DNA of 64,000 nucleotides from Eutreptiella sp. 'Long Island Sound 2002' (GCA_964036045.1 OZ038392.1:21230090-21294089), one strand, 5' to 3'; counted from the stretch's first letter, positions 44,548-56,846 are shown. Numbers and translations: made by a program. Notes: generated from the sequence alone by a model not told the origin.

Positions 44548-47500
44548 CCTCGGAGTGGATGGTCGCCTCGGGGCGTACGAGTGCGTGGGGCCCGGATGGC
44601 AGCTAAACGTGCTACTCACGCACGGCCCGTTCGGGGAGGAGACCAAGGACTTCCTGGACACCCTGAGCCTGGCGTACCGCCCACTCTCCCTCCTGGCACC
44701 CACCATCATCATAGGCGACCTAAACGCCGCCCCCACCGACGACGACCGCACCGGCCCACCCACAGCCACCGACACAGCTGTCGGGGACGCCATGCACCAA
44801 CTGGGCCTCACCGACCTCACGGCAGGACTCACCGGCACACCCTCCCATTACCCCCACCAAGCCGGCACCCACCCATCCCGCATCGACACGTGCTACGGGG
44901 ACCCAACCACGGTGCGCGTCCACGAAGCAGCCTACGGGGAGCTCCTGCCCACAGGCACGGGCCACCGGCCCCTCTACATCGACCTCATCATCCCCAACCT
45001 ACCCCCACCCGCGGCCACCCTGCCAGACGACACCCTCCCACCCACACTGCAGTTCCCGGCCGAGGACGACCACGGCGCCTGGCACAGGTATAACAGGGCC
45101 CTACACGCCATCCTGCGCCGCCCGGGTGCACCGACACTCACCACCGCCATGTGCCGGGCGGCACAAGCATGCGGCATGGAGCGTGACACCAACCACACGG
45201 GAGCACCACCAGACCTCACCCTCCAGCAACTCGTCCATGACATCTGGACCACGAAAGGGGAACTCGCCACCCTGCTACGCCCCAGCACACCGGAGGCACG
45301 AGACCGGGACGCCCACCTCCGTGCGCTCCTCACCACCCGCCGCCACCAACTCCAGGAATGGCACGCCCACCGCATAGCAGCCGCGGCCCAAGAACGCGAA
45401 AGATACGGCAGAAACGACACGCCGTACAAGTCCCTACGCTACGTCAGCCGCATCCTGGAGGACACGGGGCGCCGTACCATCCACGCGGTACGCACCCCCA
45501 AAGGAGGCCTCACCAATGACCCCGACGCCGTCCTCCAGGCAGTCCTGGACAGCTTCCAGGCACAACACGGGGACGCCCTCCCCGAGCTCGACCCCCACAC
45601 CAGAAACACCATCCGCGAGCATGTGCCCAGGGTCTTCAACCGGGAACAGCGGCGCGCCATCGAACACGACCCCTTCAGCATCTCAGAACTGCAACGCGCC
45701 CTAGACCGCCTGAAGAAGGGGGTCGTGCCCGGCGTCGACGGTTTGCCGGCCGAAGCGTACCAACGTCTCACCCTGCCCATCAAACGCCGCCTGGCAGCCC
45801 GCCTGTGGGACATCGTCACGGGCGCCACGCCCATCCCCCCTGAGTGGGCCAACCTGGTCCACCCCCTCTACAAAAAGGGGGACTGGGCGCAGCCGGGGAA
45901 CTGGCGGCCCATAGTCTGCGCCACCACCGAGGTCAAGCTGGTGTGGACGCTCATCCTAGGCCGCATCGCGCCAGCGGTCTTTGCCCACGTGCCCGCCAGC
46001 ATGTGGGGAGCCATGGCCGGCAGGTCCCCCCACGAGGCCATCTTCCTCCAGGACACCGCACTGGACATGAACCCCTACGAGATGATCATCGCCTCCCTCG
46101 ATGTCCAAGGCGCGTTCCCCCACGCCCCACACCGGCTCCTCACGGAGGTATGGGATGCCATGGGCCTCCCATTCCTGTCCTTCATGACCGGGTACATCCA
46201 GACCCGACTCTACGCCGTCATCACGGCCGCGGGCCTCACCCCCTGGACCGGCACAGACAGCGGGGTCCCCCAGGGAGGCGCCGAAGGCCCCTTCCTCTAC
46301 CTCCTCGTCACCCTGCCACTGGCATTCGAACTAGCACGCGTATACCCGGGGTACGCCCCATACCCGCTACGGTCCCCCCTCATCAACTTCGCAGATGACA
46401 ACCTCCTCACTACGGCCACCCGCCACCGCGACCCTGCGAACGCAGGGCTACCAACGACCACCGAGCAAGCGTCCGCCATTCTCCAACTCACCACAACCTA
46501 CCTGGACGCCCACCAGCTCCTAGTGCACCCCCGCAAATCGGTCGGGCTGGCCGACGCCAAGACCCCCACCCCCCACATCCGGAAGGGCGAACCCCTACAC
46601 CTGGAAGACACCACAGTCCACCTGGGAGTCACACAGGCCAAGCGGCACCACCACATCACACTCCCAAGCAAGCTAGAAGAGCGCCTCGCCCGGCTACCCC
46701 AAATTGCCAGGGGGGACCTCCTGTCTACGCAGGGCCTGGCGTACTTCATGGAAGCAGTGCTCAACGCGGCCATTTGGTACCAAGCCCTGCACCTCCCGCG
46801 CCCCCAAGACGCACTACGCCACGCTCGACAGCAAGTGACGAAGGCATGGGCGCAACACGGAGGCTGGCCCACGTCTTTCCCCAAGGAGGCCATGATGGCC
46901 CACTGGCGCTACTACGGAGACAATACGGGCGCCCTGGTCGACATGGCCTATGCCAAACACGCAGCACACCTCCTACACAGGGTAACACACAACCACCAAG
47001 CAGAAGTTCGCGAGGCTGCAGCCATACGCATAAAAGAAGCGCAAATGGCCCGCAACACCTGCCCCCGGTGGGTACTGGCGCAACACGGCGTCTCCACCCC
47101 CGTGGGCACTGGCATCTGGGCCCAGCTACAACTTCTCCTACCGCACCACACACACGCCATCCTGACAAACCACCACTGGGATCAACAGGGGCCACTCGTG
47201 GCCACACACACCGACATCCACCGACGCCCGGCAGGCGAGGTGGACACCCTACGCCTCTCAGGGGCCACCATCACCATAGTGTATATCACCCCAATACAGA
47301 TGAAGATCATGGCCCAATGCGACGCCCACCACGCCCCGTTCCTCTCCGACCCACAATGGCCGGCACGCCACGTCTTCCAAGCGTACCTCCGCGCATGTGC
47401 TACAAAGGCAGGGCGCGACATGCCGGGGCCCAAGGACATCGACACGGCTTACACAGCCTTCCAGCGCCAGCACCCCCGGCCCCGCCCGAGCGAGCACGAG

Positions 47501-49549
47501 ACCCCCAACGACGGCGGCACGACGCAGGGGGAGCCCACCCCGTCAGCCGAAGGCTGGACACCACCCACCATCCTGCTACTAGCACCAAACGGCCACAAAC
47601 ATGCTACCCGCACTGTCCAGCGACACCATGCCCCCTGGTCCATCCCCAAACACAATGCACCGGAGACCGATGTACCACCAGTCAGACACAGTGACCAGGG
47701 CATACCACGCACGTGCTGGCACTGCAGCCCGGCAGCCCTCGACACTCCGTGGCCCCTGATGCACCTCATCTCCACCCACTACCGCACCCCCACCGCCGCC
47801 GCCACCGCCAACCAGCAGGCATGGCTCTCCCCCTGGTTTCACACGGTACCCCCAGACCACCCGGCGCACGTAGCCTGGACCTGAACACCCACGGCGACAT
47901 GGACGTTCACCAACGAGCGGGCAGACCCGGACAGCGTAGCCATGGAGTACGACCGCTGCGACCCACACCGCGCAGGACCTCAGGAGGCACCCATGCGCCC
48001 CCTACAGCACAAATGCCCCACCCTCCGCGGCGACAAAGACGACAAGGAGCGGCGACAGACCATCACGTGCCAGAAGTTCCACCCCAATACGGGATACCTC
48101 TTCCACCTGATGTACGCGTATATCACCCAGGGACGCCCAGACAGGGGCCTCCTCCGCCTCACCCCACGAGCCCAGGCCATCATCACCCAGGGAATAGGCG
48201 TCTATGCAGCGCCGCTAATACAACCCACACAAATCACCGCCAGAACCACCCAGGGGAACCCCATCTACGTCTATCACCCCACAGCAATCGCCCGCCTACC
48301 CATACCCAGCGACACCGACATCATCTACTTCACTGACGCATCCGGCACCCATCAGCGCACCCCCACGGTCGGTTGCGCCTCCGTGCGCATCACCCGGCAC
48401 GCGGACGGCCTCCACGTGGAACACCACACCGGGACCACCATCTTTGGGGCGTCCTCCCACGGCGAACTGCGCACCATGGCAGACGCCGTCACCGCCACAC
48501 CGCCACCCACGACGGTCCGGCCCCGCAACATCTGGGTAGTCGTGGACGCCACGGTCGACATCCACCTCACCAGGCGCCTTGCGGACCTGCCCCTCTACAA
48601 AGCACTCGATTCCGGCCTCACCACACAAGCGTTGGGACTATGGATGGCCTTCAAGGGCATGCACCCCCAGGACGCCCTACACATCGTCAAGCAGGAGTCG
48701 CACCGCTACGCATACGGCAATGGACGCGCAGACACGCAGGCCAAGCACCAGAACACCAACCACACCCCAGGGCTCGAACGCGTGCGACTGGACACCCCAC
48801 ACCACAGCCACCTGCAGCACCTGCCCCCGATACCCCTGGCCACACAGCCCCCCCAATGGATGCCCGAGGACACGCCGTACACGGATCGAGACAAACAGTA
48901 CCACTACCCCACACCCATCCAGCAACTGGCCACCACACTGGGCCACCCAGCGAACACCGAACTACTCCGACGCCTCGAAGACTCCGTCCAGACCCCCCTC
49001 TACTACTCCGCCCTGCGCCCGGATAGCCTCCCAGCACACCTACAAAAGCTCCGACTCCAACTCGCCCTCGAACAACTTCCCCTCCTCACCCGATACCACC
49101 GATGGTATACGCGCCGCTCGATCCACGTCCCCGCAGGGCACACCAAGTGCATCTGCAGCCACGCGGAAGAAGAAACATGGGACCACTTCAAGGCGTGCCC
49201 CCTGTACGGAGGACTGGACACCCTCACAGACTGGAACCCAACCCACACCATCGCACAGCACGCCAGATGGCTGGCGCAGTCCCCGGCGACCCAGCAACTC
49301 ACCACCGTCCTCAAGCAGACGGAGGTGCTCGAGGCAGTCCGAAGGGGACTCGTCCCCACTGCCGTCTACACCTTGCTACGCACCCACGCGGAGGACCCCC
49401 AGGCCACGGCGGCGCACATGCAGCGGACGGCCGTTGCCAAGACGGCGGAGCAGCTCACATACCGCACCCACAAATACCTGCAGCATGCGGCAACCCTGCC
49501 ACCAACAGACCAAGCCCACCTCCTCAAACTCCTGTTCTACCAACCATGA
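44503..49549 (+). pseudogene. Non-LTR retroelement pol: endonuclease, RT, RNase H
   Basis: One frame for 5 kb with a single stop, TGA at 47,882. The AP-type endonuclease is only its second half: VTVHAHPNLGVDGRL, IIIGDLNAAPTDD (~44,716), SRIDTCYGD and GHRPLYIDL; N-terminal motifs are absent and the frame enters from a different frame at a G-run near 44,495. RT: KKGVVPGVDGLPAEAYQRL, YKKGDWAQPGNWRPI, SLDVQGAFPHAPH (first Asp), SGVPQGGAEGPFLY and FADDNLL (46,388-46,399; FADD in place of the commoner YADD). After the TGA the frame continues into RNase H: IIYFTDASGTH, SSHGELRTM, VVVDATVDIH and GNGRADTQAKH. The end carries a zinc motif CICSHAEEETWDHFKACPL. Nicks target DNA and copies element RNA in life. 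Last codons at 49,549. Confidence 0.8.
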
Positions 49550-51764
49550 GAACCTACCCCGTGACATACCAACACAGAACCCCCACCGCGTCTACACACC
49601 GTCCACCGAGCACAGCACTGGCACAGCACACACGGGCGCCACAGGCACCGCACACGCTCCCACCAGCATGCGCGCGCCACCAGCTCCCATCCCCCCACGC
49701 CGCCGTCCGTCCACAGGTACCACCAACAACCAGCCACCGCATGTCCCCTCTGCGTTAGCCAGCGGCTACCACAGACAGCCCTGCCCTGCAACCCAGACCA
49801 CTGGGTCTGCCTGGGAGCCGCGCACCGCCTCACCCACTGCCCCCACTGCGGGGACCTCAACCCCCGCCACCGCGAACGGCCCGCGGCCCCAGCCGCACCC
49901 CCCCCCCGCCAGCCACCTCAGCTCCTTCGGGTTCCTCACCGACACCCTCCGGGACCAACTGGGAGGGTACTACGTGGCGGACGCGGCGGACCCCGCATGG
50001 ACCATAGCCGTGGCCACGGGCGACACACCCCTGCCCCCCCACAGCCCACCCCTACACCACAGCGGAGGCGGCTTGAACGTGGCGGCCCGCCACATCCTCC
50101 TCGCCCTGTACCTCCACCACCGAGACCTACACCTCCCAGACCCACAACTCCCGGCCCCCCAAGCAGCAGCCCTGACGCCGGAAGCGTGGGCCGACCCGGC
50201 ACCAGAGGAGATAGCAGCCTACCTCCGAATCACTTGCCGCCGGTTCAAACACGCCCTCGGCCGACGGCAAGGAACACCTTACCCACTCAGCGCACTCCTC
50301 TACCCGGCACACCACCCCCACCCCGCACAACAGAAGCCCCCGGAGGGCTGGGCGTCTTTTCGGGACGCCCACCTGGCCGCCCCCGACGAGGCCACCGCCA
50401 GGCGGATCGGCCTCACGGACCAGGAAGCATACGTCAGAGGCCTCAAGACGAGCCTCCAAGAGGCACACCGCTGGCACGCCCGCTCCCCGTCGCCCCCACG
50501 GGGACAGGGGGGTTCACCCGCCCCCGACACCCACCAGGCCAAGGAGACCAAGACAGGTCAGGGGGCCCGCCAACGCACCCACCAGCAGGGCGCGACGCCC
50601 GGACCAAGGCCCGGGTCCAGCCACACCGCACCGCCCCACGCCCAGACCCCCGGGGCACACCAACAACACCGTCACCGCAAGCGCCCACCACCACCACCGT
50701 ACCGCAGCACCCAAACCCTGCAGCCCAGTCAGCCACCACCGCCCACACACGTCCACGCCATGCCAGGACCACCGTACGCGCAGAGCCAGGAGACATGGCA
50801 CCACCAACACCACCACCACGCCCCCGTCCCTCCCAACCCCTACCCCCTAATGCCCCCATGCTACAGCGACCCCCACCAGCTACATCCCCACCACGCCCCA
50901 GCACAACCAGGCGCCGCGAACCACCCACCCCACATAGCGCACATCACCGCACCACACCATCACGTATTCCACCACCACCAGCCCCTGCCACCAGACCCAC
51001 CAGCGCCGAGGTACCACACACAACCGGCACACCCTCAACACCACCACCACGCGTTCCAGCACCACCCGCCGCCCCCGCTACACGGGCCCACGACATACGA
51101 GCCACGGTACACCCCCATGGACCCGCGAGGAGCCGCGCACGCACACCAGCAACACCAGGGCCTAGTAGGAGTGCCCCACCACCACCAACAGCCCCCCCAG
51201 CCACACCCCATACCAGCGAGCACCACCCACCAGCAGCCACCCATCACATACGGACCACAGCCCCACCCGGGGGCTCATGCAGTCGCCTCCCACCCGCACC
51301 CCGGCACCACAACCAGTCAAGAACCGCAAGGGCCACACGGCGCACACACGCAACACCCACGCGACCCACAGGGAAGCCCGGACCCCCAGCCAGCACAACA
51401 CCCACCCCCGCCCCCCCCACCCCAGCACCACCAGCAGCAGCCCCCCCACCCACACCCCATACCAATGAGCACCATCCACCAGCAGCCACCCATTACATAC
51501 GGACCACAGCCCCACCCGGACGCCCATGCGGCCGCCTCCCACCCACACCCCGGCACCACAACCAGTCAAGAACCGCAAGGGCCTCACGGCGCACACACGC
51601 CACACCCACACGACCCACAGGGACGCCCAGACCCCCAGCCAGCACAACACCCACCCCCGCCCCCCCCACCACCAACAGCGCCACCCCCACACCACCCCCC
51701 CCCGCCCCCCCCCCCGAGGCCAGGCCACGGACACAACACGCGGCAGCCAGCACCAGGCAATTGA
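49550..51764 (+). pseudogene. Gag-like ORF with Cys motif and Pro/His repeats
   Basis: Unrecognised coding region right after the non-LTR pol. In one frame it reads CPLCVSQRL...PDHWVCLGAAHRLTHCPHCGD (about 49,742-49,855), resembling a zinc-binding module. A C-run at 49,898-49,906 shifts the frame; then FGFLTDTLRDQLGGYYVAD, NVAARHILLALYLHHRDLH and AAYLRITCRRFKHALG look like folded sequence (to about 50,480). The remainder is extremely Pro/His/Gln-rich with a 249-bp repeat, ending at a stop at 51,762. It could be ORF1 of a second, tandem element or an extra ORF of the same one. No ATG with clear context can be chosen. Confidence 0.45.
51168..51690 (+). repeat. 249-bp imperfect direct repeat (~2 copies)
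   Basis: ACATACGGACCACAGCCCCA occurs at 51,246 and 51,495, 249 bp apart, inside a longer repeat that encodes Pro/His/Gln-rich sequence in one frame. Since 249 is a multiple of three the repeat keeps frame. Confidence 0.75.
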
Positions 51765-51873
51765 CGTCGATACCCTCGCCGACACACGCCACCGCGAATC
51801 CCCCCTCCCGCGACCGCCACAAGAGACCCCTTCACCGGACTCCACGCGCGACAACGACGACCACCCCCCCTAA

Positions 51874-53005
51874 CCCACACCACCACCCCCATCACACCCC
51901 GCACCACCAGTCGCCGCACCGGCCGAACCCTACGCCCTACACAACCCCGCAGCGGTACGGCAGCACCTCCGGGGACTCGGGGAACAGGACGTCGTGCTGT
52001 ACCTCCGCACCTCCGGCACCAGCACCCCCATCCGGGCGGCCACCCTGGTCCAGGCGGCCACCCTGGGGGAAGGCGTCAGAGACTTCCTCTTCGACGCCTT
52101 CCTCCACGTCGCCCGACACGAGCGCCCCCCACACGCCACCCCAGACGGCGAGAGCCCGCCCCCCACGGGGAGCCGGATCTGGGTGCCCCCCATCGACTGG
52201 GGGCGACACCTGGTCGGACACCCCGTGCCGGAGCGGGACAGCACCCGGGGCCGCACCCGCTACCGCGAGCCCAACATGGCCCACCCCCCACCCGACGCCA
52301 CCCCCGACAGCACCAAAGAGTGGGAGCGGGAAACATGGGTAGCCCGGATGGCCTCCCTAAGCAACTTCCGGCACCACGTCCCGGGGGACATCCCCACCCC
52401 CGACGAGCAGCAGCCAGCCCCCTCCACGTACATGACCCTCATGTACAATCTGCACTACACCCTCTCCACCACCACCTACGACGCACCCACAGACCACTGG
52501 GTGGTACACGGCACCGACTCCCTCCTCCCCGCCGACTACACCCCCCCCCCCACACAACCCAGGCCCCGTCACGTACGCCAGGGGGGACGACCCGGACGAC
52601 CCCCACATCTGGGGCACGGGGGAACCCGAATCCCTGGACAAGCTGCTCTCCATCCGCAGCGGCTGCCAGGGCCTTGGTAGGGCAATGTATTGCCTCGCCA
52701 AGTGGACCCAACGGACCTGGGGGATCCCCACGGACCGATGGGTGTGGGTGGTCACGCTGCGCCCCCAGCAGAGGGAAGCCCCCCGAAACCGCAAGGGACC
52801 CACCCCCCCACAACTATGCCCGTACATGGTGGCAGCCCGCCTCATGGCGCTGCTATGGCCGGGCCCCCACACCCCCACCCAAAACTACCCCGACCTCACA
52901 GAGGAGGAGATGCCCGGCATCCAGCGATGCTTCTTCCGGACCCTCGACTACCTCCAGCAAACACACCCCCACGTCCTGGAGCAGATATGGCCACCCCCCG
53001 GATAA
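51874..53005 (+). pseudogene. Unrecognised coding region with C-run frameshift
   Basis: Reads AEPYALHNPAAVRQHLRGLG, LYLRTSGTSTPIRAATLVQA, GEGVRDFLFDAFLHVARHE, EWERETWVARMASLSNFRHH and YMTLMYNLHYTLS in one frame to a run of 11 C (52,541-52,551), then in the next frame DDPDDPHIWGTGEPESLDK, LSIRSGCQGLGRAMYCLAKW, DRWVWVVTLRPQ and GIQRCFFRTLDYLQQTHP to TAA at 53,003. Both halves look like one protein of ~370 residues split by a one-base change in the C-run. No known domain recognised. GC-rich codon use matches the non-LTR element upstream, so it probably belongs to a related element. Confidence 0.45.
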
Positions 53006-53099
53006 CCCGGTTGCCCGCGCAGCCGGGACAACGCCGCCACGCCAGCACCAGCACGCACGGATCACCAGGGAAAACGCGCGCACACGCCCGATGCCCGAA

Positions 53100-54293
53100 C
53101 CTGCACCCTCATTCTCGCTACCCAGCATCATACGCCCGCCCCCGAGGCCCGGGACCCGCGGCCCTCTCCTCCGCCTCCGACTCCACAACCTCCACCACCA
53201 CGACCACCTCATCCACCACCACCACCACGTCCTCATCCAGCACTCCACCCCCCAGGCCGCGGGGGACACCTCCCAAACGGGCCTCCAAACCCGCCCCCAC
53301 CGCGAGTAGCCCCGCCGCCGCCAAAGCCCACGCCCCGGCGAAGCCCACGCCCACGACGCAGCTGAAGCCCAAGACCGCCGCCAAACGGCGACCCGCAGCC
53401 AAGCCCAAACCCAAGCCCGAACCCGGCGCCACAACGGCAGCGCGAGCCCGGCCCCCCGAGGATGTCCTCTACGACATCCGGCCCCAGCCGTCCCAGGCCC
53501 GAAGGCAGTAGCGCCCAGCGCGGCGCCCCCCCACCGTCACCGACGCCACCGCCACCGCCTTCATGGCGGAGCGCGCCGCGGCCGAAGCGCGACGCGCCTC
53601 GTCCCACCACCTCCCAAAGCCCGCTCCCCAGGCCCACGGACCGCTCCCGACCAAGCCGGAACAACGCCAGGGTCCACCAGCAGCGCCCCCGCCCCCCTAC
53701 CGACCCCCGATGACAGCCCACATGCAACGCATGCCCCACTACCGCCGCCGCCGCGAATCCCCGCCCAACCCCGAGGCGGAGACCGTACGCGCACACCCGC
53801 AGGTCCACATCCGCGTGCATTCCCACTCCCCACGCACCCCCACGGAACAGGACTACGAGGAATCCCCCAGGCCCGCCACCGCCGCCGGTCCCCACGACCC
53901 CGTCACACCCACCCACGCCCACTCCTCCGCCCAAGACCGCAGGCCCGCCCAGGAACAGTGGTGGCAGCGCTGGACCCACACGCAGCTCTGGGAGCTGCGG
54001 AAGTGGGCCCGGGGAGAGCCCTCCCTCGAGGGCCTGGTCCATCGGCCCCGCAAGGGGTTGGTGGAGAACTGCCGCCTCCGGCCGGCGGGGGGGTGGATGC
54101 CGCAGGCCGCATGGGAAGCCATGCTGGCCGATGCGCTCCACCCCCTGGGAGTCCAACCCCGCAACCTCCCCGCGCCCCAGGACCACCCGTACGTCCTCAG
54201 GCGCCTGCAGGAGACCCTCCAGGAAACGCGGCGAGACGGCATCCGCCTGTGGGACATCACCCAAAGCCCAGCCCCGCACGCACACACCCCCTC
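53100..54293 (+). pseudogene. Unrecognised ORF with Lys/Ala/Pro-rich basic segment
   Basis: One frame from about 53,100 to 54,293 with a single TAG at 53,509. The first part is Ser/Thr-rich, then a histone-H1-like Lys/Ala/Pro stretch (KRASKPAPTASSPAAAKAHA; AAKRRPAAKPKPKPEP). After the TAG: MAERAAAEARRASS, a Pro/His-rich linker, then a compact C-terminal region WWQRWTHTQLWELRKWARGE, LVENCRLRPAGGWMPQAAWE and PYVLRRLQETLQETRRDGI that looks folded. No family recognised. It ends at about 54,293 where an LTR-like sequence (TGTAAGTGCGG) starts, so the 57-kb Ty3 element probably inserted into this sequence and cut it. Confidence 0.45.
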
Positions 54294-54460
54294 TGTAAGT
54301 GCGGCTAACCCTCATCTGCTCAGATTTTCACTGATCTAACCCAGATTGGCTACATTTTGGTCATTTTCTCTGCTTCGGCGGAATCGCCGCCTCGCAGCTC
54401 AGTCTCAGGATCAGACCTATATATTTCTGATATGCCGGATCTGATTCCGCGGTCCATTCT

Positions 54461-54690
54461 TGCAGCAGACCAGTGCACTGCCCGCATCGCAGGTCGCGCA
54501 TGCGCATTGTAGATAAATCGAGATCGCACTGTGTTGTAAATAGCGCATGTTTTATTATAAAACATTATCGCTTGTTTTAGGCACCAAATGTCCTGTTTGT
54601 TAAATCAGCTGTGATTACGGAGTTGTTCTGCATGGTGCCGCCTGAGGGATTTGGGATCTCAGGGTTAACGTCAAGTCGTGGTACGTTACA
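54461..54690 (+). repeat. 5' terminal repeat of the 2.6-kb element
   Basis: 230 bp, TG...CA ends, includes GCGCATGCGCATTG and TTTTATTATAAAACATTATC. Near-identical to 56,847-57,076. Confidence 0.88.
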
Positions 54691-54747
54691 ATTTAACAAA
54701 ATTGACCAGAACGATTTCGTTAGGCTGCATTGAGACAAGGGACGGAA

Positions 54748-55368
54748 ATGCCGCGCCGCCGCTGTAAGATCAAGTCGGTTGACGAGATCAAGAGCTTGGA
54801 CAGTTCCAGTGTGCGCCGGCTGTGCAGTTCGTCAGTGCCCGAGCGATGGGAGGAGGCGCTTCGTGAGGTTCTTCGTCGTGCGGCGCAGTGGGACATGGAG
54901 TGTCAGGACTACGCACGCAAACTGCGCGTGTGGCAGCCGCAAAATGTGCTTCGGTGCCTTGAGGGTCAGCCTAGGGCTGTGGGGTTTGTGCCTCCCTGCC
55001 GTGAATTTTGTGTTCCTTCGTTCATGCCCGACACTATGCTGGAGGACGAACTGGTGGCAGTGACGATGTGTTCAGGCAGTGCGTTCCCAACGAACGACGG
55101 TCCAGGCGACCTTGAGGGTAATCAGGCATCTGTGGACGTGCCCGCTGTGATCAGCCTCGACTGCATTTTGGAGCAAGCTCTGGTGGAGTTTCAAAGCAAA
55201 TCAGTCCAGGTCGCCAAGGACTTTCGAAGTTCGCCAGAGAGGACCAATTTTGCTGTCGCGGCTGCCATTTCACCCGCTGCAGCTGTTATGGCGGCTGGCA
55301 GGCCCAAACGCCGAGCTCGTGGTGGCAGAAAATGGCGCCAGCCAACGACGCTGTCAACGACTTTGTGA
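54748..55368 (+). CDS. 206-aa basic protein of the 2.6-kb element
   Basis: Starts at the first ATG after the 5' terminal repeat (54,748; MPRRRCKIKSVDEIKS) and is open to TGA/TAG-free 55,366. Features: a basic N-terminus (PRRRCKIK), an amphipathic, possibly helical part (WEEALREVLRRAAQWDMECQ, residues ~37-56), a Cys-containing middle, and a basic C-terminus PKRRARGGRKWRQ that could be a nuclear localisation or nucleic-acid-binding tail. No known domain, no gag or pol motif. Its place just inside a terminal repeat and its uninterrupted frame suggest it is the element's own product, or a captured host sequence. GC content is lower than in the block to the left. Confidence 0.5.
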   Translation: MPRRRCKIKSVDEIKSLDSSSVRRLCSSSVPERWEEALREVLRRAAQWDMECQDYARKLRVWQPQNVLRCLEGQPRAVGFVPPCREFCVPSFMPDTMLEDELVAVTMCSGSAFPTNDGPGDLEGNQASVDVPAVISLDCILEQALVEFQSKSVQVAKDFRSSPERTNFAVAAAISPAAAVMAAGRPKRRARGGRKWRQPTTLSTTL

Positions 55369-55689
55369 GTCGGAACTGAGGAGCGCCAGGAGCGAAGAAG
55401 TCGACATCAGTGCTTTTGCACAAGTTCAAGGTTGTGTCTGTGCAGTGCGTGTGTTCGGGCGCGCTTGCACAGTGGAGGGCCACGTAGGTGGCAGTCTCCC
55501 GCTGCATACACTGGTTTCAGACCCAGCCTGGCCTCCCTACTTGCCATGTCAGCGACCACGGTCGTTTGTGAGACCAACATGGGTGCGTCGCCACTGTTTT
55601 TTTTGGTTTTCGCCGGTTTGGCCTGAATCTGGCTCAAATGAGTTGCATGACAAAATTGCGTTTGACACCAAGCACCTGTGGCTCTGAAA

Positions 55690-56846
55690 AAACACTGTCG
55701 CTGTGCTTTTAGGCATGCACTGATATGCAGTCTTGTTTGTGTTTTTAGATTCTGAATCTGAGAGTCCGTTTCTCAGGGGTGCCAGCGCGGTGACGACTAT
55801 GAGCACGGAGCAGGAATAGCTCAGCTCTGGAGTCCCACTGTGCAGGTAGTTTGTGTATGCGCTCAGCGAGCTTTTGCTGTTCGCTGCTGCTTGTTGGTGC
55901 CAACAGCCTTTGTGCTCCGAGGGCTATGCTCCGAGGGTGTACTTTGCATTTTGCTGTTGCCCTGCATTGCTCTGCCTGCGGCTTGTTGCATGCTTCGGCA
56001 GCTTACTTTGCAGTGTTCGCTGGGATTTGCAATGTGTGTGTACTTTGCACTCTGCTGTTACATACGTTGCGCTGCATGCACGTTGTCTATATTATGTTTA
56101 TAGTTCACTGTTTTCTTTTGTTTGACTCTCTGCAGATCGGCAGATCAGAATTGGGGGGCCATCAAGCCACCAAGGCAGGCCAACCCCCCCCTGAAGCCCC
56201 AGCCAAGCACCATTCCCCTTCGAGATGCTCAGAAGTTTTAAGATAAGTCTGATATATGGGGCTTAAGCCCCTTGGAGGACCAGCAGCTTTGTTCAGTAGG
56301 TTAAGGGTTTTTATACCCTGTGGGTCAGTCCAGTGAGGATTGTTTCACTGTTTTCTTTGTGTCCTTTGTGCTGCTATGCTTGTTTTGTATTTTTCCAATC
56401 TGTTTTTTTTTTTTTACATGACCAAATTTCTGAGCAGGGGTTTTCTTTTTGGTGCAAGAAAATTGGCAGCGGGCAGTAAATAGTTGCTGATTTCCTGTAT
56501 GGGGTCAGCAGGTAAAAAGGAACGCTGCCCCACCTAACCAATGGGTGGCCACCATTGGGGGATGGGCAGAGGGGCCTGGCAAGCCTCCTTTCTAGGTTGA
56601 CGCCACAGGATGCAGATAGCCATTTTGTTTGTATACTAAACACACAAAGAGCCCATGACACCAGGTGGGGTTCCATCGTTGGGCACCGGGGTGTTCTAGA
56701 AATTTTTGTGTGCTTGGTACTTTTTTTCTGAGTGCCTATTTTTTTTGTGTACATTATTGCTCTGTTTTTGGCATGCAGTGCACTGGCTGCCACTGTTTGT
56801 GTGTGTCAGCCAGCCCCTCGTCCCCTTGGACTGTCTTGGGTGGGCG
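55690..56846. other. Non-coding interior of the 2.6-kb element
   Basis: No convincing gene. It contains T-rich/GC-skewed text with many TGC/GCT words (about 55,840-56,100), a GGGGCTTAAGCCCC palindrome (56,259-56,272), and a T11 run near 56,404. There is no clear polypurine tract before the 3' repeat. Confidence 0.4.

Noticed and set aside
54294-54325. GTAAGT...CTCAG read as a tiny intron
   Set aside because: About 30 bases is too short for an ordinary intron, and the position coincides with the start of the Ty3 element 2 LTR-like sequence.
56616-56630. TAGCCATTTTG word resembling part of the dinoflagellate spliced leader; also TTTGGCTCAAG at about 63,978
   Set aside because: Only about 11 matching bases each, the second lies inside integrase coding sequence, and neither is followed by the expected splice donor context.
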